Assembly: GCA_958009055.1 (NCBI GenBank)
Contig: OY253664.1
Location: forward strand, 186,001 to 250,000
Reading direction: 5' to 3'
Length of the DNA: 64,000 nt
DNA from: Choricystis sp. odSpoLacu1
Lineage: Eukaryota > Chlorophyta > Trebouxiophyceae
Below the pieces are notes generated by a model. The model saw only the letters and a program-made list of their open reading frames with translations. It was not told the DNA's origin and searched no databases. Of this stretch, positions 1 through 8,971 are shown piece after piece (position 1 is the first letter of the stretch; every line of letters begins with the position of its first letter). A program made the position numbers and the translations under genes.

Positions 1-1504
1 CCACGCGACGCCCGTCGTGTCGGCGGTGCAGGGCAGGCCGGTGAGCGTGATGACGGGGCCTCCAGATAAAGCACGCACGTCCCACACTTTGGTGGCGCCG
101 TCCAGTGAGCGCGACGCGAGCGCGGCGCCCCCACGCACTGGAGCCAGGCACGTGACCCGGTCCGCATGCGCCGTCCGCGCCACCTTCCCCCCTCCCGTCA
201 CCTGGCGCCAGTCTGCTTTGGCCAGGCCCTGGGCGCGGTGGTGGTGGACAACGCCCGCGGTGGCGGCGCGCGCGGACGCGAGGGTGGTGGCGTCCCACGC
301 GTGCAGGGACCCGTCCTCCAGCCCCGCCACCAGCACGTCTCGTGCTTCACCAGCATACGCCATCGCGGTGACCGCCACTCGCCCAGGCCTGGTGTGGCCC
401 GGCTTGATGACGTGGGTTTGGTGGGGGGGGGGTCGCGCCATCGGCGGGCAGGCGCCACACGCGCACCGTCCCGTCCTCACTGCCCGTGGCCACGCTGTCG
501 CCCTCGTGCGGATGCCACGCGATGCAGGTGACGGCTGCCACGTGCCCCCGCGTGTGGGAGGCGTCCCGAATGTACATGTCGCCGCGGGGGGACTCGGCGA
601 GGGAGCGTCCATCGCGATCGTAGAAAAAGACGCGGGGGTCGCCCACAGCGACGGCCAGCCTGTCTCCGGTTGGAGACCAGGCTATGGCGTGCACGGGGAC
701 ACCCTCGCACGGTGTCAGTGTGCGGAAGGGGGCGCCGTCGGCTTTCATGCCGCCGAAGTCGAAGAGGAGGAGGTCACCGCCGCGCGTGCCGGCGGCCAGC
801 CTCGAGGCCGCCCTGTCCAGGGACAGGGTGGCGACACCGCGTGGGCAGGGTTGGAGGGCGGCTTCGTGGGTGATGGGGAGGCGGTAGGGGTCGTGGGTGG
901 TGGTGGCGGGGGGAGGGGCGGCAGAGGCCTCTGCATCCGCCTCGGGCGCAGCGGGCCCCACATCGTCGTCGCTGTCCTGCTCCTCCGACCGGGGGCGCTT
1001 GGCGTCGGGGCGGCGCAGGTGGGCGGCGTGCACGTCAGTGGCAGGGGCGGCAGAGGGGAGCGTATCCCCGCCACCTGTGGAAAAAGGGGGCGCCACCAGT
1101 TAGCTTTGTTGCTGGCCACCGCGCACACACGCCCTCTCTTCTCTGCTCCCTCGACCCCACTCACCAAACGAGAGCGGCAGGTGCGTCCGCAGCGCGTCTT
1201 CGGCGCAGTCGGCGTCTGCTGCATCAGCGCCCCCTGGTCGGGCCGCGGCCGCTGCACGCTCACGCTGGGCAGTCTGAGGAAGAGATTGAGTAGTGTGTGT
1301 GTGTGTGTGTGTGAGTGTCAGGTGTGAGCAAACTAGAGGGGCGGCGGGAAGACAACAAAGCCGGGCGCCGCATTTGCCGTCTGTCGGCAGACGCTCCCTC
1401 CCGCCGCCACACACACACTCACTCACCACTGTCAACCCCGCGTCGCCCAGCTTGGCCGCGCGAGCGGCGCGCAAGGCGGCCAGCTCGTCGTCGGGGTCCG
1501 ACAT
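1..1504 (-). CDS. WDR70: WD40-repeat protein, WDR70 (GAD-1) homologue, 3' end outside window
   Basis: Exons on the minus strand are 1504-1427, 1273-1165 and 1074 to the window edge; the ATG is at 1504 and phases agree across both introns. The third exon carries the WDR70 signature DPYRLPITHEAALQ followed by beta-propeller blades (GVATLSLD, VHAIAWSPTGDRLAVA, the GDMYIRD motif, then VTCIAWHPHEGDSVATGSED). An acidic, NLS-like stretch (KRPRSEEQDSDDD) precedes the propeller, and WDR70 proteins are nuclear, linked to chromatin and DNA-damage responses. The frame breaks at a run of ten G at 423-432; downstream the blades continue in another frame (VLVAGLEDGSLHAWD). Only 53 bp separate this start from the divergent DESI gene. 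The family call is fairly sure; the C-terminus is not visible. Confidence 0.85.
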
Positions 1505-1557
1505 AGTTGTGTTTTTTTTTCGAGAGTGACGACACTCCCATTTTTCGTTTGTTCACG

Positions 1558-2187
1558 ATGGCGTCTCAATCCTACGCGCCGCCCGTCGTTGACAAGGCCG
1601 CCGCCCCCTCCCTCGTCCTCCTGCACGTCTATGACGTCACGAACGCGCCCTCGGGCGGCGTGGGCGACGTCGTCAACGTCGCCGTCTCCGCCGTCAACGG
1701 TTTCGCGCGCGGCCTCCTCGGCGTGGGCGGCGTCTTCCACGGCGGCCTCGAAGTCTACTCAGAGGAGTGGGCGTTTGGCGCCTGCGAAGTCGGGAGCGGT
1801 GTCTACGCGTGCAAGCCGAGGGCCAACCCGATGTACAAGTTTCGGGAGACGGTGGTTTTAGGGCCGACGTCGTTGACCCCCGACGAAGTGAAACGTGTTG
1901 TCGCGACTCTGGCCGCCGACTGGGTGGGGGGCACGTACGACCTAATCACTCGCAACTGCGTGCATTTTACAGCGGCCTTGGCTAAAGAACTCGGCGTGGC
2001 GGAGCCGCCCGCTTGGGTCAACGCGGCTGCGGGCGCGGCCGACGGCGCCGCGCGCGCGGCGGCGGGGGCGGCGCGCGCGGCGCGGGATGCAGCCAAAGTG
2101 GCGGCCGGGGCGGCGCGGTGGCTAGTTGAGAGGGCAACGCCGGCGGCGGCGGGGGCGCAGGGTGGGAGTGGGCAGGCGTCAAAGTGA
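1558..2187 (+). CDS. PPPDE-domain deSUMOylating/deubiquitinating isopeptidase (DESI-like)
   Basis: This is a single-exon gene of 209 residues. The PPPDE thiol-peptidase fold is recognisable: the catalytic His lies in FHGGLEVYSEEWAFG (about residues 60-74) and the catalytic Cys in RNCVHFTAALAKELG (about residues 136-150). DESI family members remove SUMO or ubiquitin in the cytosol or nucleus. The C-terminal 60 residues are an Ala/Gly-rich, low-complexity helix-prone tail that is not part of the fold and ends in GSGQASK. The start is the first ATG after a T-rich leader and gives the full conserved N-terminal strand (LVLLHVYDVTN). It is divergent from WDR70 and convergent with the uS11 gene. SUMO versus ubiquitin specificity cannot be told from sequence. 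Confidence 0.85.
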   Translation: MASQSYAPPVVDKAAAPSLVLLHVYDVTNAPSGGVGDVVNVAVSAVNGFARGLLGVGGVFHGGLEVYSEEWAFGACEVGSGVYACKPRANPMYKFRETVVLGPTSLTPDEVKRVVATLAADWVGGTYDLITRNCVHFTAALAKELGVAEPPAWVNAAAGAADGAARAAAGAARAARDAAKVAAGAARWLVERATPAAAGAQGGSGQASK

Positions 2188-2388
2188 GAAAATCACTTTC
2201 CTTTCCTCATCGCGACCACACGTTATTCTTTGTGACATGTAGCTCTACCATATCATACCATCTTTTATGCGGGAGAGAGGGAGAGACGCACACCAGCCTC
2301 CCAACGAGGAAACAAAATGTTTTTTTTCTTTGCACCCAGAAACGTCAGAAAATTGAAAGTGAAAAAAACACAGCACACACGCCCACAC

Positions 2389-3447
2389 TCACAGGCGGCG
2401 ACCGCGGCGGCCACCCTTGCGGCGGGTCGAGTCGGTGGGGATGGGGGTCACGTCCTCGATGCGGCCGATCTTGATGCCGGCGCGCGCGAGGGCGCGCAGC
2501 GCGGACTGGGCGCCCGGCCCCGGCGTCTTGGTCTTGTTGCCGCCGGTGGCGCGGAGCTTGACGTGGAGGGCGGTGATGCCGAGTTCCTGTTGAGAGGTGG
2601 GGGGGTGGGGGGGTGAGTCGTCAGGGTGGTTCCGGCGTTTCATTTCCCGCAATCCGCCCGCCCGCCTCCCACGCATCAGCCTGCCCGCCCAGCAGGAGGC
2701 ACGCGACACAGTCTGCCGCGCCAGCCGGGGGGGGTGACAGGCGGCAGGTGAGGGCGCAGGGCGTGCGGCTGCAAAAAAAGAGCGCAGCGCCGGCCAGCCG
2801 GGAAGCGCGCCCCCTCTCCGCCCCCCCTCCTCACGCCACAGCTCGGCCAGTCGTTCGATCGAGGGAGCGGGCGGTGGGCGCGAGCAGCACGCGGGAGCCC
2901 TGGGAGGTGCGAGGGAGAGAGGGCGCGCTGCAAGCGGGGCCGCCGCGTTCTCTCTCGACCGGCGGCCGCCGCTCGATTGGCGAGCGGAGTCGGGCGGGGG
3001 CAGCCGAGCGCGCAGCCCGCGCCCTGCGGCTCCCGATCCCGGCCACCCGTATGTGCCGCACAGTGTCCAGGTGTGCGCGTGTGTGGCGCTGGGGCTGGGC
3101 TCCCAGAGACGAGGCGGCAGGCGCCGCCGGCTCGAGACCTGCCCTGACGGATCGCCGCTCGTCGCCTCTCCCCTCTCTCCCTCTCTCCTCCTCACCTTGA
3201 CCCGCACCGCCACGTCCTGCGCCGCCAGCATGGCCGCATACGGCGACGACTCGTCGCGGTCGGCTTTGACCTTCATGCCGCCGGTGACGCGGCAGAGGGT
3301 CTCCTTGCCCGACAAGTCGGTTACGTGCACAAACGTGTCGTTGAAGGAGGCGAAGATGTGGGCGACGCCCACAGCGCCGCCTTCACCCGCGCGGTCGGCG
3401 AGGGTGGCGACTTCTTCCTTGGGCTTGGGGGGGGCTTTGGGGGCCAT
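2389..3447 (-). CDS. RPS14: 40S ribosomal protein S14 (uS11)
   Basis: Two exons (3447-3196 and 2586-2389) encode 149 residues, close to the family's usual 150. Exon 1 contains [20 protein letters not shown] and the [20 protein letters not shown] motif; exon 2 has [16 protein letters not shown] and the basic tail ending [11 protein letters not shown]. The protein binds 18S rRNA in the platform of the small subunit. The splice joins RVK to ELG in phase 0. The 609-bp intron is far longer than most in the window; I see no gene inside it. The gene is divergent from ARL2, with 270 bp between starts. Confidence 0.97.
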   Translation of the reverse strand: MAPKAPPKPKEEVATLADRAGEGGAVGVAHIFASFNDTFVHVTDLSGKETLCRVTGGMKVKADRDESSPYAAMLAAQDVAVRVKVRRREGERGEATSGDPSGQVSSRRRLPPRLWEPSPSATHAHTWTLCGTYGWPGSGAAGRGLRARLPPPDSARQSSGGRRSRENAAAPLAARPLSLAPPRAPACCSRPPPAPSIERLAELWREEGGRRGGALPGWPALRSFFAAARPAPSPAACHPPRLARQTVSRASCWAGRLMRGRRAGGLREMKRRNHPDDSPPHPPTSQQELGITALHVKLRATGGNKTKTPGPGAQSALRALARAGIKIGRIEDVTPIPTDSTRRKGGRRGRRL

Positions 3448-3717
3448 GGTGGGGGGTTGGATTGGCGACGAACGAAGAAAAAAACGTCGAGCAAGTGTGT
3501 GAGAGTGCGAGCGAGGCCCTCACTCTCCTCCCAATCGTTTTCGTTTTTTCTTCGGCGGTTGGCTGAGCCGGGCGCGGCGGCAGTGGCTCCCACTCTTGCC
3601 TCCTTTGTGTCCCCACACGCCTCGATCCACCCGACGCGCGTGGGGAGAGAAAGGGAGAGGGTGTCACACACACGAGACCGCACGTTCCCCCCTCTCCACC
3701 CCACTCCCCCCACATCG

Positions 3718-4533
3718 ATGGGCCTCCTCACCGTGCTGCGCAAAGTGCGGCAAAAGGAGCGCGAGCTGCGCGTGCTGATGGTGTACGTTGGGCGTGAAGG
3801 GAGAGGGGAGCGTGGGAAAAACAGGCGTGTGTTTGTGCTCTGGTGCCGACCTCCCCCTCTGTGTCCCCCGTCCCACACACACAGCGGCCTCGACAACGCG
3901 GGCAAGACCACGGTCACCGCCTCCCTCACGGGCGGCGACACGTCCACCACGGCGCCCACGGTGGGGTTTGAGATACGCACGCTGCTGGTGAGCGGGCGGT
4001 TGGCGGACGGCGGAGGAGGGGAGGCAGAGGCGTCTTCCTCTGCCGCGGTTGCCTCCACCCACCCACCCCCCCCCACCACCACCACCACGCGCCGCGTCAA
4101 CATCTGGGACGTGGGCGGCCAAAAAACGCTGCGCCCCTTCTGGCGCAACTACTTTGAGTCCACAGACGGCCTGGTGTGGGTGGTGGACGCCGCGGACAGG
4201 GCGCGCCTCCCGCACGCCGCGCGGGAGCTGTCCACCCTGCTCTCCGAGGCCCGCCTCGCCGCCGCCCCCCTGCTCGTGCTGGCCAACAAGCAGGATGTGG
4301 CGGGGGCCGCGTCTGCGGACGAGGTGGCGGGGGCGCTGGGGTTGAGCGGTGGCGGCAGCGACGGCGCGGCGCCCGCCGCCGGCGCGCGCCCGTGGCGGGT
4401 GACCTCCACCTCTGCCCGGGCGGAGGGGGCGGCCGCCGGCGTGGCGTCCGCTTTCGACTGGTTGCTGGACGCGGTGGCGGAGGCGGCGTGGGCGGGGGGG
4501 CGGGAGGAGGAGGCAGACGGGGGTGAAAGTTAA
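3718..4533 (+). CDS. ARL2: ADP-ribosylation factor-like small GTPase ARL2
   Basis: Exons are 3718-3782 and 3885-4533, with a strong GTACGT donor. The N-terminus MGLLTVLRKVRQKERELRVL is nearly the ARL2 consensus. G-box motifs are GLDNAGKTT (G1), the switch-I T in APTVGFEI, WDVGGQ (G3), ANKQD (G4) and TSTSA (G5). ARL2 acts with tubulin cofactors in microtubule assembly and with UNC119/PDE6D-type carriers. An odd insertion of about 34 residues (Gly/Glu/Ala then Pro/Thr-rich, 3988-4087) sits in the interswitch between EIRTLL and RRVNIWDVGG, where ARF family members have about six residues. I see no acceptor that would remove all of it as an intron. A second loop, GGGSDGAAPAAGA, follows ALGLS. Confidence 0.9.
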   Translation: MGLLTVLRKVRQKERELRVLMVYVGREGRGERGKNRRVFVLWCRPPPLCPPSHTHSGLDNAGKTTVTASLTGGDTSTTAPTVGFEIRTLLVSGRLADGGGGEAEASSSAAVASTHPPPPTTTTTRRVNIWDVGGQKTLRPFWRNYFESTDGLVWVVDAADRARLPHAARELSTLLSEARLAAAPLLVLANKQDVAGAASADEVAGALGLSGGGSDGAAPAAGARPWRVTSTSARAEGAAAGVASAFDWLLDAVAEAAWAGGREEEADGGES

Positions 4534-4602
4534 AAAAAAAAAACAGTTTTTGTTTCTCTGGGCAACACATAAAAAACACACAACGCTCCCACCACATTCT
4601 CA

Positions 4603-5488
4603 TCACTGCTTGGCGTACGCCACCAACATGGCCCGGTCGGGCGTGATCTTGAAGCCGTGCAGCCCCGCCAGGGCGACGCCCGCGGACGAGGCGGCATCAA
4701 AATCGACAAACGCGACGCCCGGCTTGGCCGCCACCATGCGCACCCGCTCGAACCCGGGAAACTGTTGAAAGAGCATGGCCAGCATGGCCTCCGTGGTGGC
4801 GGGGGGCAGGTTTTGGACAAACAGGGTTTTGTGGGGGGGGGCAGAGGTGTCGGCCGCGGGGGGGGGGCGCGGCAGCAGCCGCGGTCGCTGCAGCAGCAGC
4901 CGGCCGCCCCGCCCCCGGCCGCCGCTTCTCCCCCCTCGGCCGCGGCTTCCAGCTGCCGTCCGCTTTGGCTGCAGCGTCCGACTTGGCCAGGGCGTAGGTG
5001 AGGCGCATGGGCTTGGTGAAGAAGGGGAAGGCCTGGAGGCCGCGCACCGCGGCGGTGGCGGACGGCACATCCTCAAACACGATCCACGCCTGGCCCCGGC
5101 AGGCGAGCCTGGGTGTGACGACGATGTCCAGTATGCGGCCGAACTGGGTGAACGCGGCGTGGAGGCAGCGTTTGAGTTCTGGGCAGGGTTGTGGGGGGGA
5201 GGGGGGGGGGGGGTCGGCGGTGTGTGTGTGTGTGCTGCCTCTCTCTGCTCCCATATTTCCTCCCGCCTCCCACGCGTGCGTCTGCGAGTCGTCTGGTTGT
5301 GGGCACGGCTCTCGCGGCGATGCGGCGGGGCGCGATCGAGAGGGCAAGAGGAGACCGGCCGCCCTCTCTCCGCCGCCTGTCTCCCCCAACCACAACCACT
5401 CACCCTCCTTCTTCAGCCTTTCCGGCAGGTTGGAGGCATACACCGTCTGGGACGGTGGCGCGTCTCCAGAGCCGACTGCGTCGGTCAT
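4603..5488 (-). CDS. U1A/U2B''-type spliceosomal RNA-binding protein (two RRMs)
   Basis: Exons are 5488-5404 and 5178-4603. RRM1 has RNP2 TVYASNL and RNP1 RGQAWIVF, the canonical U1A/U2B'' form, with LKRCLHAAFTQFGRILDIV between them. RRM2 has LFVQNLP and GVAFVDFD and ends in VAYAKQ, the family's usual C-terminus. Such proteins bind stem-loops of U1 or U2 snRNA in the nucleus; plants and algae often keep one or two copies, so I do not choose between U1A and U2B''. The two RRMs are in different frames. The break falls in the Ala/Pro-rich linker at a run of ten G at 4858-4867, most simply an assembly length error. The start is divergent from the coiled-coil gene at 5644. Confidence 0.88.
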
Positions 5489-5643
5489 GGCGGCAAGCGG
5501 GCGAAAAGTCGAGGAAACGCAATTTGACGAGTGAGCGAACACTCTCGTCGCGACTCTGTGTTTCCATCCCCTCTTCCCTCTCGCCCGCGGCCCGCCACGT
5601 CCCGCCCCGCGGTCTGCCCCGTCCCCCACCACCCCCGACAAAC

Positions 5644-7368
5644 ATGGACACGCCCTCCATGGCCGACGTGGCCACGACTGACCCCATCTCCGCCACCGCC
5701 GCGGTCAACTCGCTGCGGTCCCTGCGCGCAGGGCTGGGCGTGCCCGCCGACCCGGCAGGGGAGGACGCGCTGGCGGCCGAGCTGCAGGTGTGTGGAAGAG
5801 GGGCGAGGCAAGGGAGGCGGCGGCGAGGCGCTGAGCGTTTTTTCGCATCTTGCGCGCGCGAAAAACCGAAAACCAAAAAAAAAACCTCTGGCCTGCCCGC
5901 GAAACCACCGCCCGCCTCTTGCCCCACCACCGACCACACGGCGCACGCGCATACAATGTTTTGTTTTCCCACACTTTCAACCGAAACACCACACAGGAAA
6001 TCAACGACCGCACCGCCGCCGCGGTTGCGCGCGCCGAGCACCCCGCCGCCAAGCGCGCGGTCACCCTGCTCGCCCGCCGCGACGTGCTGGACGCCACCCT
6101 GGAGTATGGCGCCGCTGCTGCCGCGGCTGCCTCCTCCCCCGCGGTCGCCGACTTTTTGACGGGGCTGCGCTCCAAAACGACGTCCCTGCTCGACGATTTC
6201 CGCGACCTGTTGGAGACGTGTGAAGCCGAGGCGGAGACCGAGCTCGCCGCCGCTGAGGCGCGGGCTGCCGCCGCGGAGGCGGGCGCGTCCGTCCAGCGGA
6301 CCGGGAGTGCAGGCCCCGAGTTTGCGGCCGCCGCGCGTGCGCTGGCCGAGGAGGCAGCGCGCTTGTTGGCCCGCGTGGATGCTGGGCCCCCCTCCCACCA
6401 CCACCGCCAAGCCTGCTCCTGCTGCTCCCGCTGCAGCCCCCACCAACGCCATCGCCGCCATCAGCCTGGCCCGCGTCAAGGTGCCCAAAGTGGGGTCCGA
6501 CGCTCGCCTGGACGCGGCGGCCACCTCGGCCCCGCCCTCCGCCCCCGACTCGCCGCTGCCCACGACCGAAGCCCCCCGCGACCTCGGCCCCCGCGCCCTG
6601 CAAGACGTGCTGGACGACGTCATGGACGCCAAGCACAGGGCGGACGCGCGCGCGTTGAAGACGGGGGTGACGCCGCCGTCTCTGGACTCTTTCCTGTCCA
6701 CCTACCTGCGCGCGCGGTTTGGCGCCGCGTCGGCCGCAGCCCTTGAGTGGCGCGCGGCGATCGACGCCGCCCTCTCCACCCACGCCCCCGCCCACCCAGC
6801 GGCCGCCCTGTTTGCCTCCATCCTGACGCACGACATTGATGAAGGCTTCTGGGTGGAGGCGGGGCAGCTGCGATCTGAGCTGACGACGGTGGTCCGTGCC
6901 GCGGCGGGTGGTGGCGCCGCGGCGGCGGGTGCGCCGCCGCCGCGCGTGCCCACCGCCGCCGCGTCCGCCGCCCTGGCGTCCGTCCTGCCGGCAGTCGTGA
7001 CGGCTGCTGCGGCTGCCACCCTGCCGACCGACACCCCCGACCACGCGCCCGCCGCCGTCGTGCGCGCGGGGCTGGCTGCTGCCGTGTCTGCGCGCCGGTC
7101 CGCTTTGGCTCCTGTCGCAGCCGCCTTCCGCGCCGCCGGCGGCGCCCCCCGGGGCGCCCTCGCCCCCCGCGCCTTCATGAACTTCTGCCGGGATGTGGCC
7201 CCCGGCATGCCGACCCGGGACGTGGCCGCCCTGCTGGACGCGCTGGCGGGGAGTGGAGACGAGGTGACCTTCTCCGCCGCGGCGGGCGCGTTGGCGGGGG
7301 AGTTGGAGCGGGTGCGCGGCGATGGCGAGGGGACGGCTGCTGTGGCGCAGCAGGCGGTGGCGGTGTGA
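5644..7368 (+). CDS. Coiled-coil protein, possibly ciliary/flagellar-associated type
   Basis: Exons are 5644-5787 and 5997-7368, joined in phase at LQ|EINDR. The N-terminal half is Ala/Glu-rich helix (a long EAEAETELAAAEARAAAAEA segment). The middle contains ALQDVLDDVMDAKHRADARA followed by SFLSTYLRARFG and a Trp-containing helix ending in FASILTHDIDEGFW. That arrangement resembles a conserved module I associate from memory with flagellar-associated coiled-coil proteins; this is low-confidence. The reading frame shifts near the C-run at 6387-6392, after LARVDAGPP. The first intron is rich in A near its acceptor (CACACAG). No enzyme motif is visible. The role is unknown. Confidence 0.6.
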
Positions 7369-7533
7369 GCATGCGTGATGGTGGGGGAGGAGAGTAGGGA
7401 GAAGCGGGAGCAGGGTTGTGAGGGGGGTTTCTTTCTTCCTTTTAAATCAGCACCAAACACACCACCCCAACACGCCCACCAGCAGGATTAAGTAGTTCAA
7501 GGGCCAGCCCCCCACACCATCTCTCCCCCCCTC

Positions 7534-8741
7534 TCACGCCGGCAGCCCGCTCCACCCGCCGTCGCTGCCACCCTCCCAGCCGCCATCCGCGCCCGACCCA
7601 TCAAACTGGGACTCCAACGCCCCGATGTCGGTCTCCACAAGGGACACGATGCGCAGCTTGGCGGCATCGTCCTCGGTGGCGCCAAAGACGCCGGGAATGT
7701 CGAGGGCGCGGCCGGCGGGCGAGTCCTGGGCGATGACGGCGTCGCACTCTGCCAGGTGCAGCAGCTTGGAAAACAGCGCACGGCACGTGGCCTTGCGCTC
7801 GAGACCCGCAGACGTCAACCCCTCCGAATCCAGCATGAGGGTGCCGTACTGGGCGTAGACGCGGGCGGCGCGCTCCGCGAGGGCGGCCGCGACATCGGAA
7901 TCGGAGAGCGCCAGCGCAGAGCGCAGGGCCACCACGTCAGCCACCGCGTCCCCGTCAAACTTGCGCTCCCGCAGCAGGAACCACAGGTACTTGCGAAAGA
8001 TTTCGACGGGAGTGAACCCGGTGGCGCGGCGCAGGCGGGCGACGACGGACGGGGTGAGGGAGGCCCGCTCAGTCGGCAGCAGGGCGTCCAAAGTGTCCAC
8101 CACCGCCTTGTTTTTGTCCACGGTGCGCATGCGGACAGCACGGGGCGACGCCCGGTCGCGGGCCACCCGGAAGATGGCGGCGCCGAGGGCGAGTGCGGCG
8201 TAGAGGGCGGCCGCGCCCGCGAGAAGGCGCGCGGCGCCCACCGTCTGCGGCTTGCGCTGGGGGGGGGACGGGGCGGCGCCAAAGCCGAAGAAGGACTGGG
8301 GAATGGTGTGGTGGTGTGTGTGTGTGTGTGTGTGTGTTGGTGTGGGCCGAGAGGGGGTGGGTTGAGAAGGGACAGCGGGGTGACGGGGAAAGCCCGACCC
8401 GTCGCATCCACCCGCCTCCCGCCTCTCTCTCCCACCGCATTTCCCCCCCCCCCCTCCCCACACACCTTCTTCACAGCCTGTGCACCCTCCCCTCCACGCA
8501 CGCGCGCCGGCGGCGCAAAGTGATGCACCGCGTCGGCCGCCGCGTCGGCAGCCGCGTGGGCCGCGTCGCTCGCGCCGTGGGCGGCGGTGGACGCCACGCT
8601 TTTGACATCAGACGCAGCCTCCTTGACCGCGTCCTCCAGGCGGGAGGCGCGCACCACCAGGCGGGAGGGGGTGGAGGGGCGGCGGGGGGGGAGGGGGCGG
8701 CGCAATGCCGGCACGCGGGACGCGGTGACGGTCGTGCGCAT
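7534..8741 (-). CDS. Conserved hypothetical protein, probably plastid-targeted, one membrane segment
   Basis: Exons are 8741-8466 (92 codons) and 8295-7534, giving about 345 residues. The N-terminus is rich in R, S, T, P and V without acids (starting MRTTVTASRVPALRR), typical of a plastid transit peptide. An amphipathic Ala-rich segment follows (VASTAAHGASDAAHAAADAA). A hydrophobic segment, GAARLLAGAAALYAALALGA, suits one transmembrane helix. The soluble part repeats a helical pattern (AVVDTLDALLPTERASLTPS, FTPVEIFRKYLWFLLRERKF). The tail is Gly/Ser/Trp-rich. I do not recognise the family; a chloroplast envelope or thylakoid protein is the best inference. It is divergent from G6PD with 230 bp between starts. 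Confidence 0.7.
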
Positions 8742-8971
8742 TGTTGTGTGTGTTTTTGAGTGCAGGGGGGCGACTCTGGCAAGAGGTGGGTCCAGGCCCT
8801 GTCCACTGGCGACAGAGAGGGAGTGGCGGGGGAAGCGGAGCACCGGGCGCGGAGGGGTGCGACTGTTTTTTGGTGTGTTGGTCGACGCATGCGAAGAAAA
8901 AAAATGCGTCACACCCCCACAACAACAGCCGGGGCCAACAACCACAGCCTCCGCCCAATCATCAGCAGACC

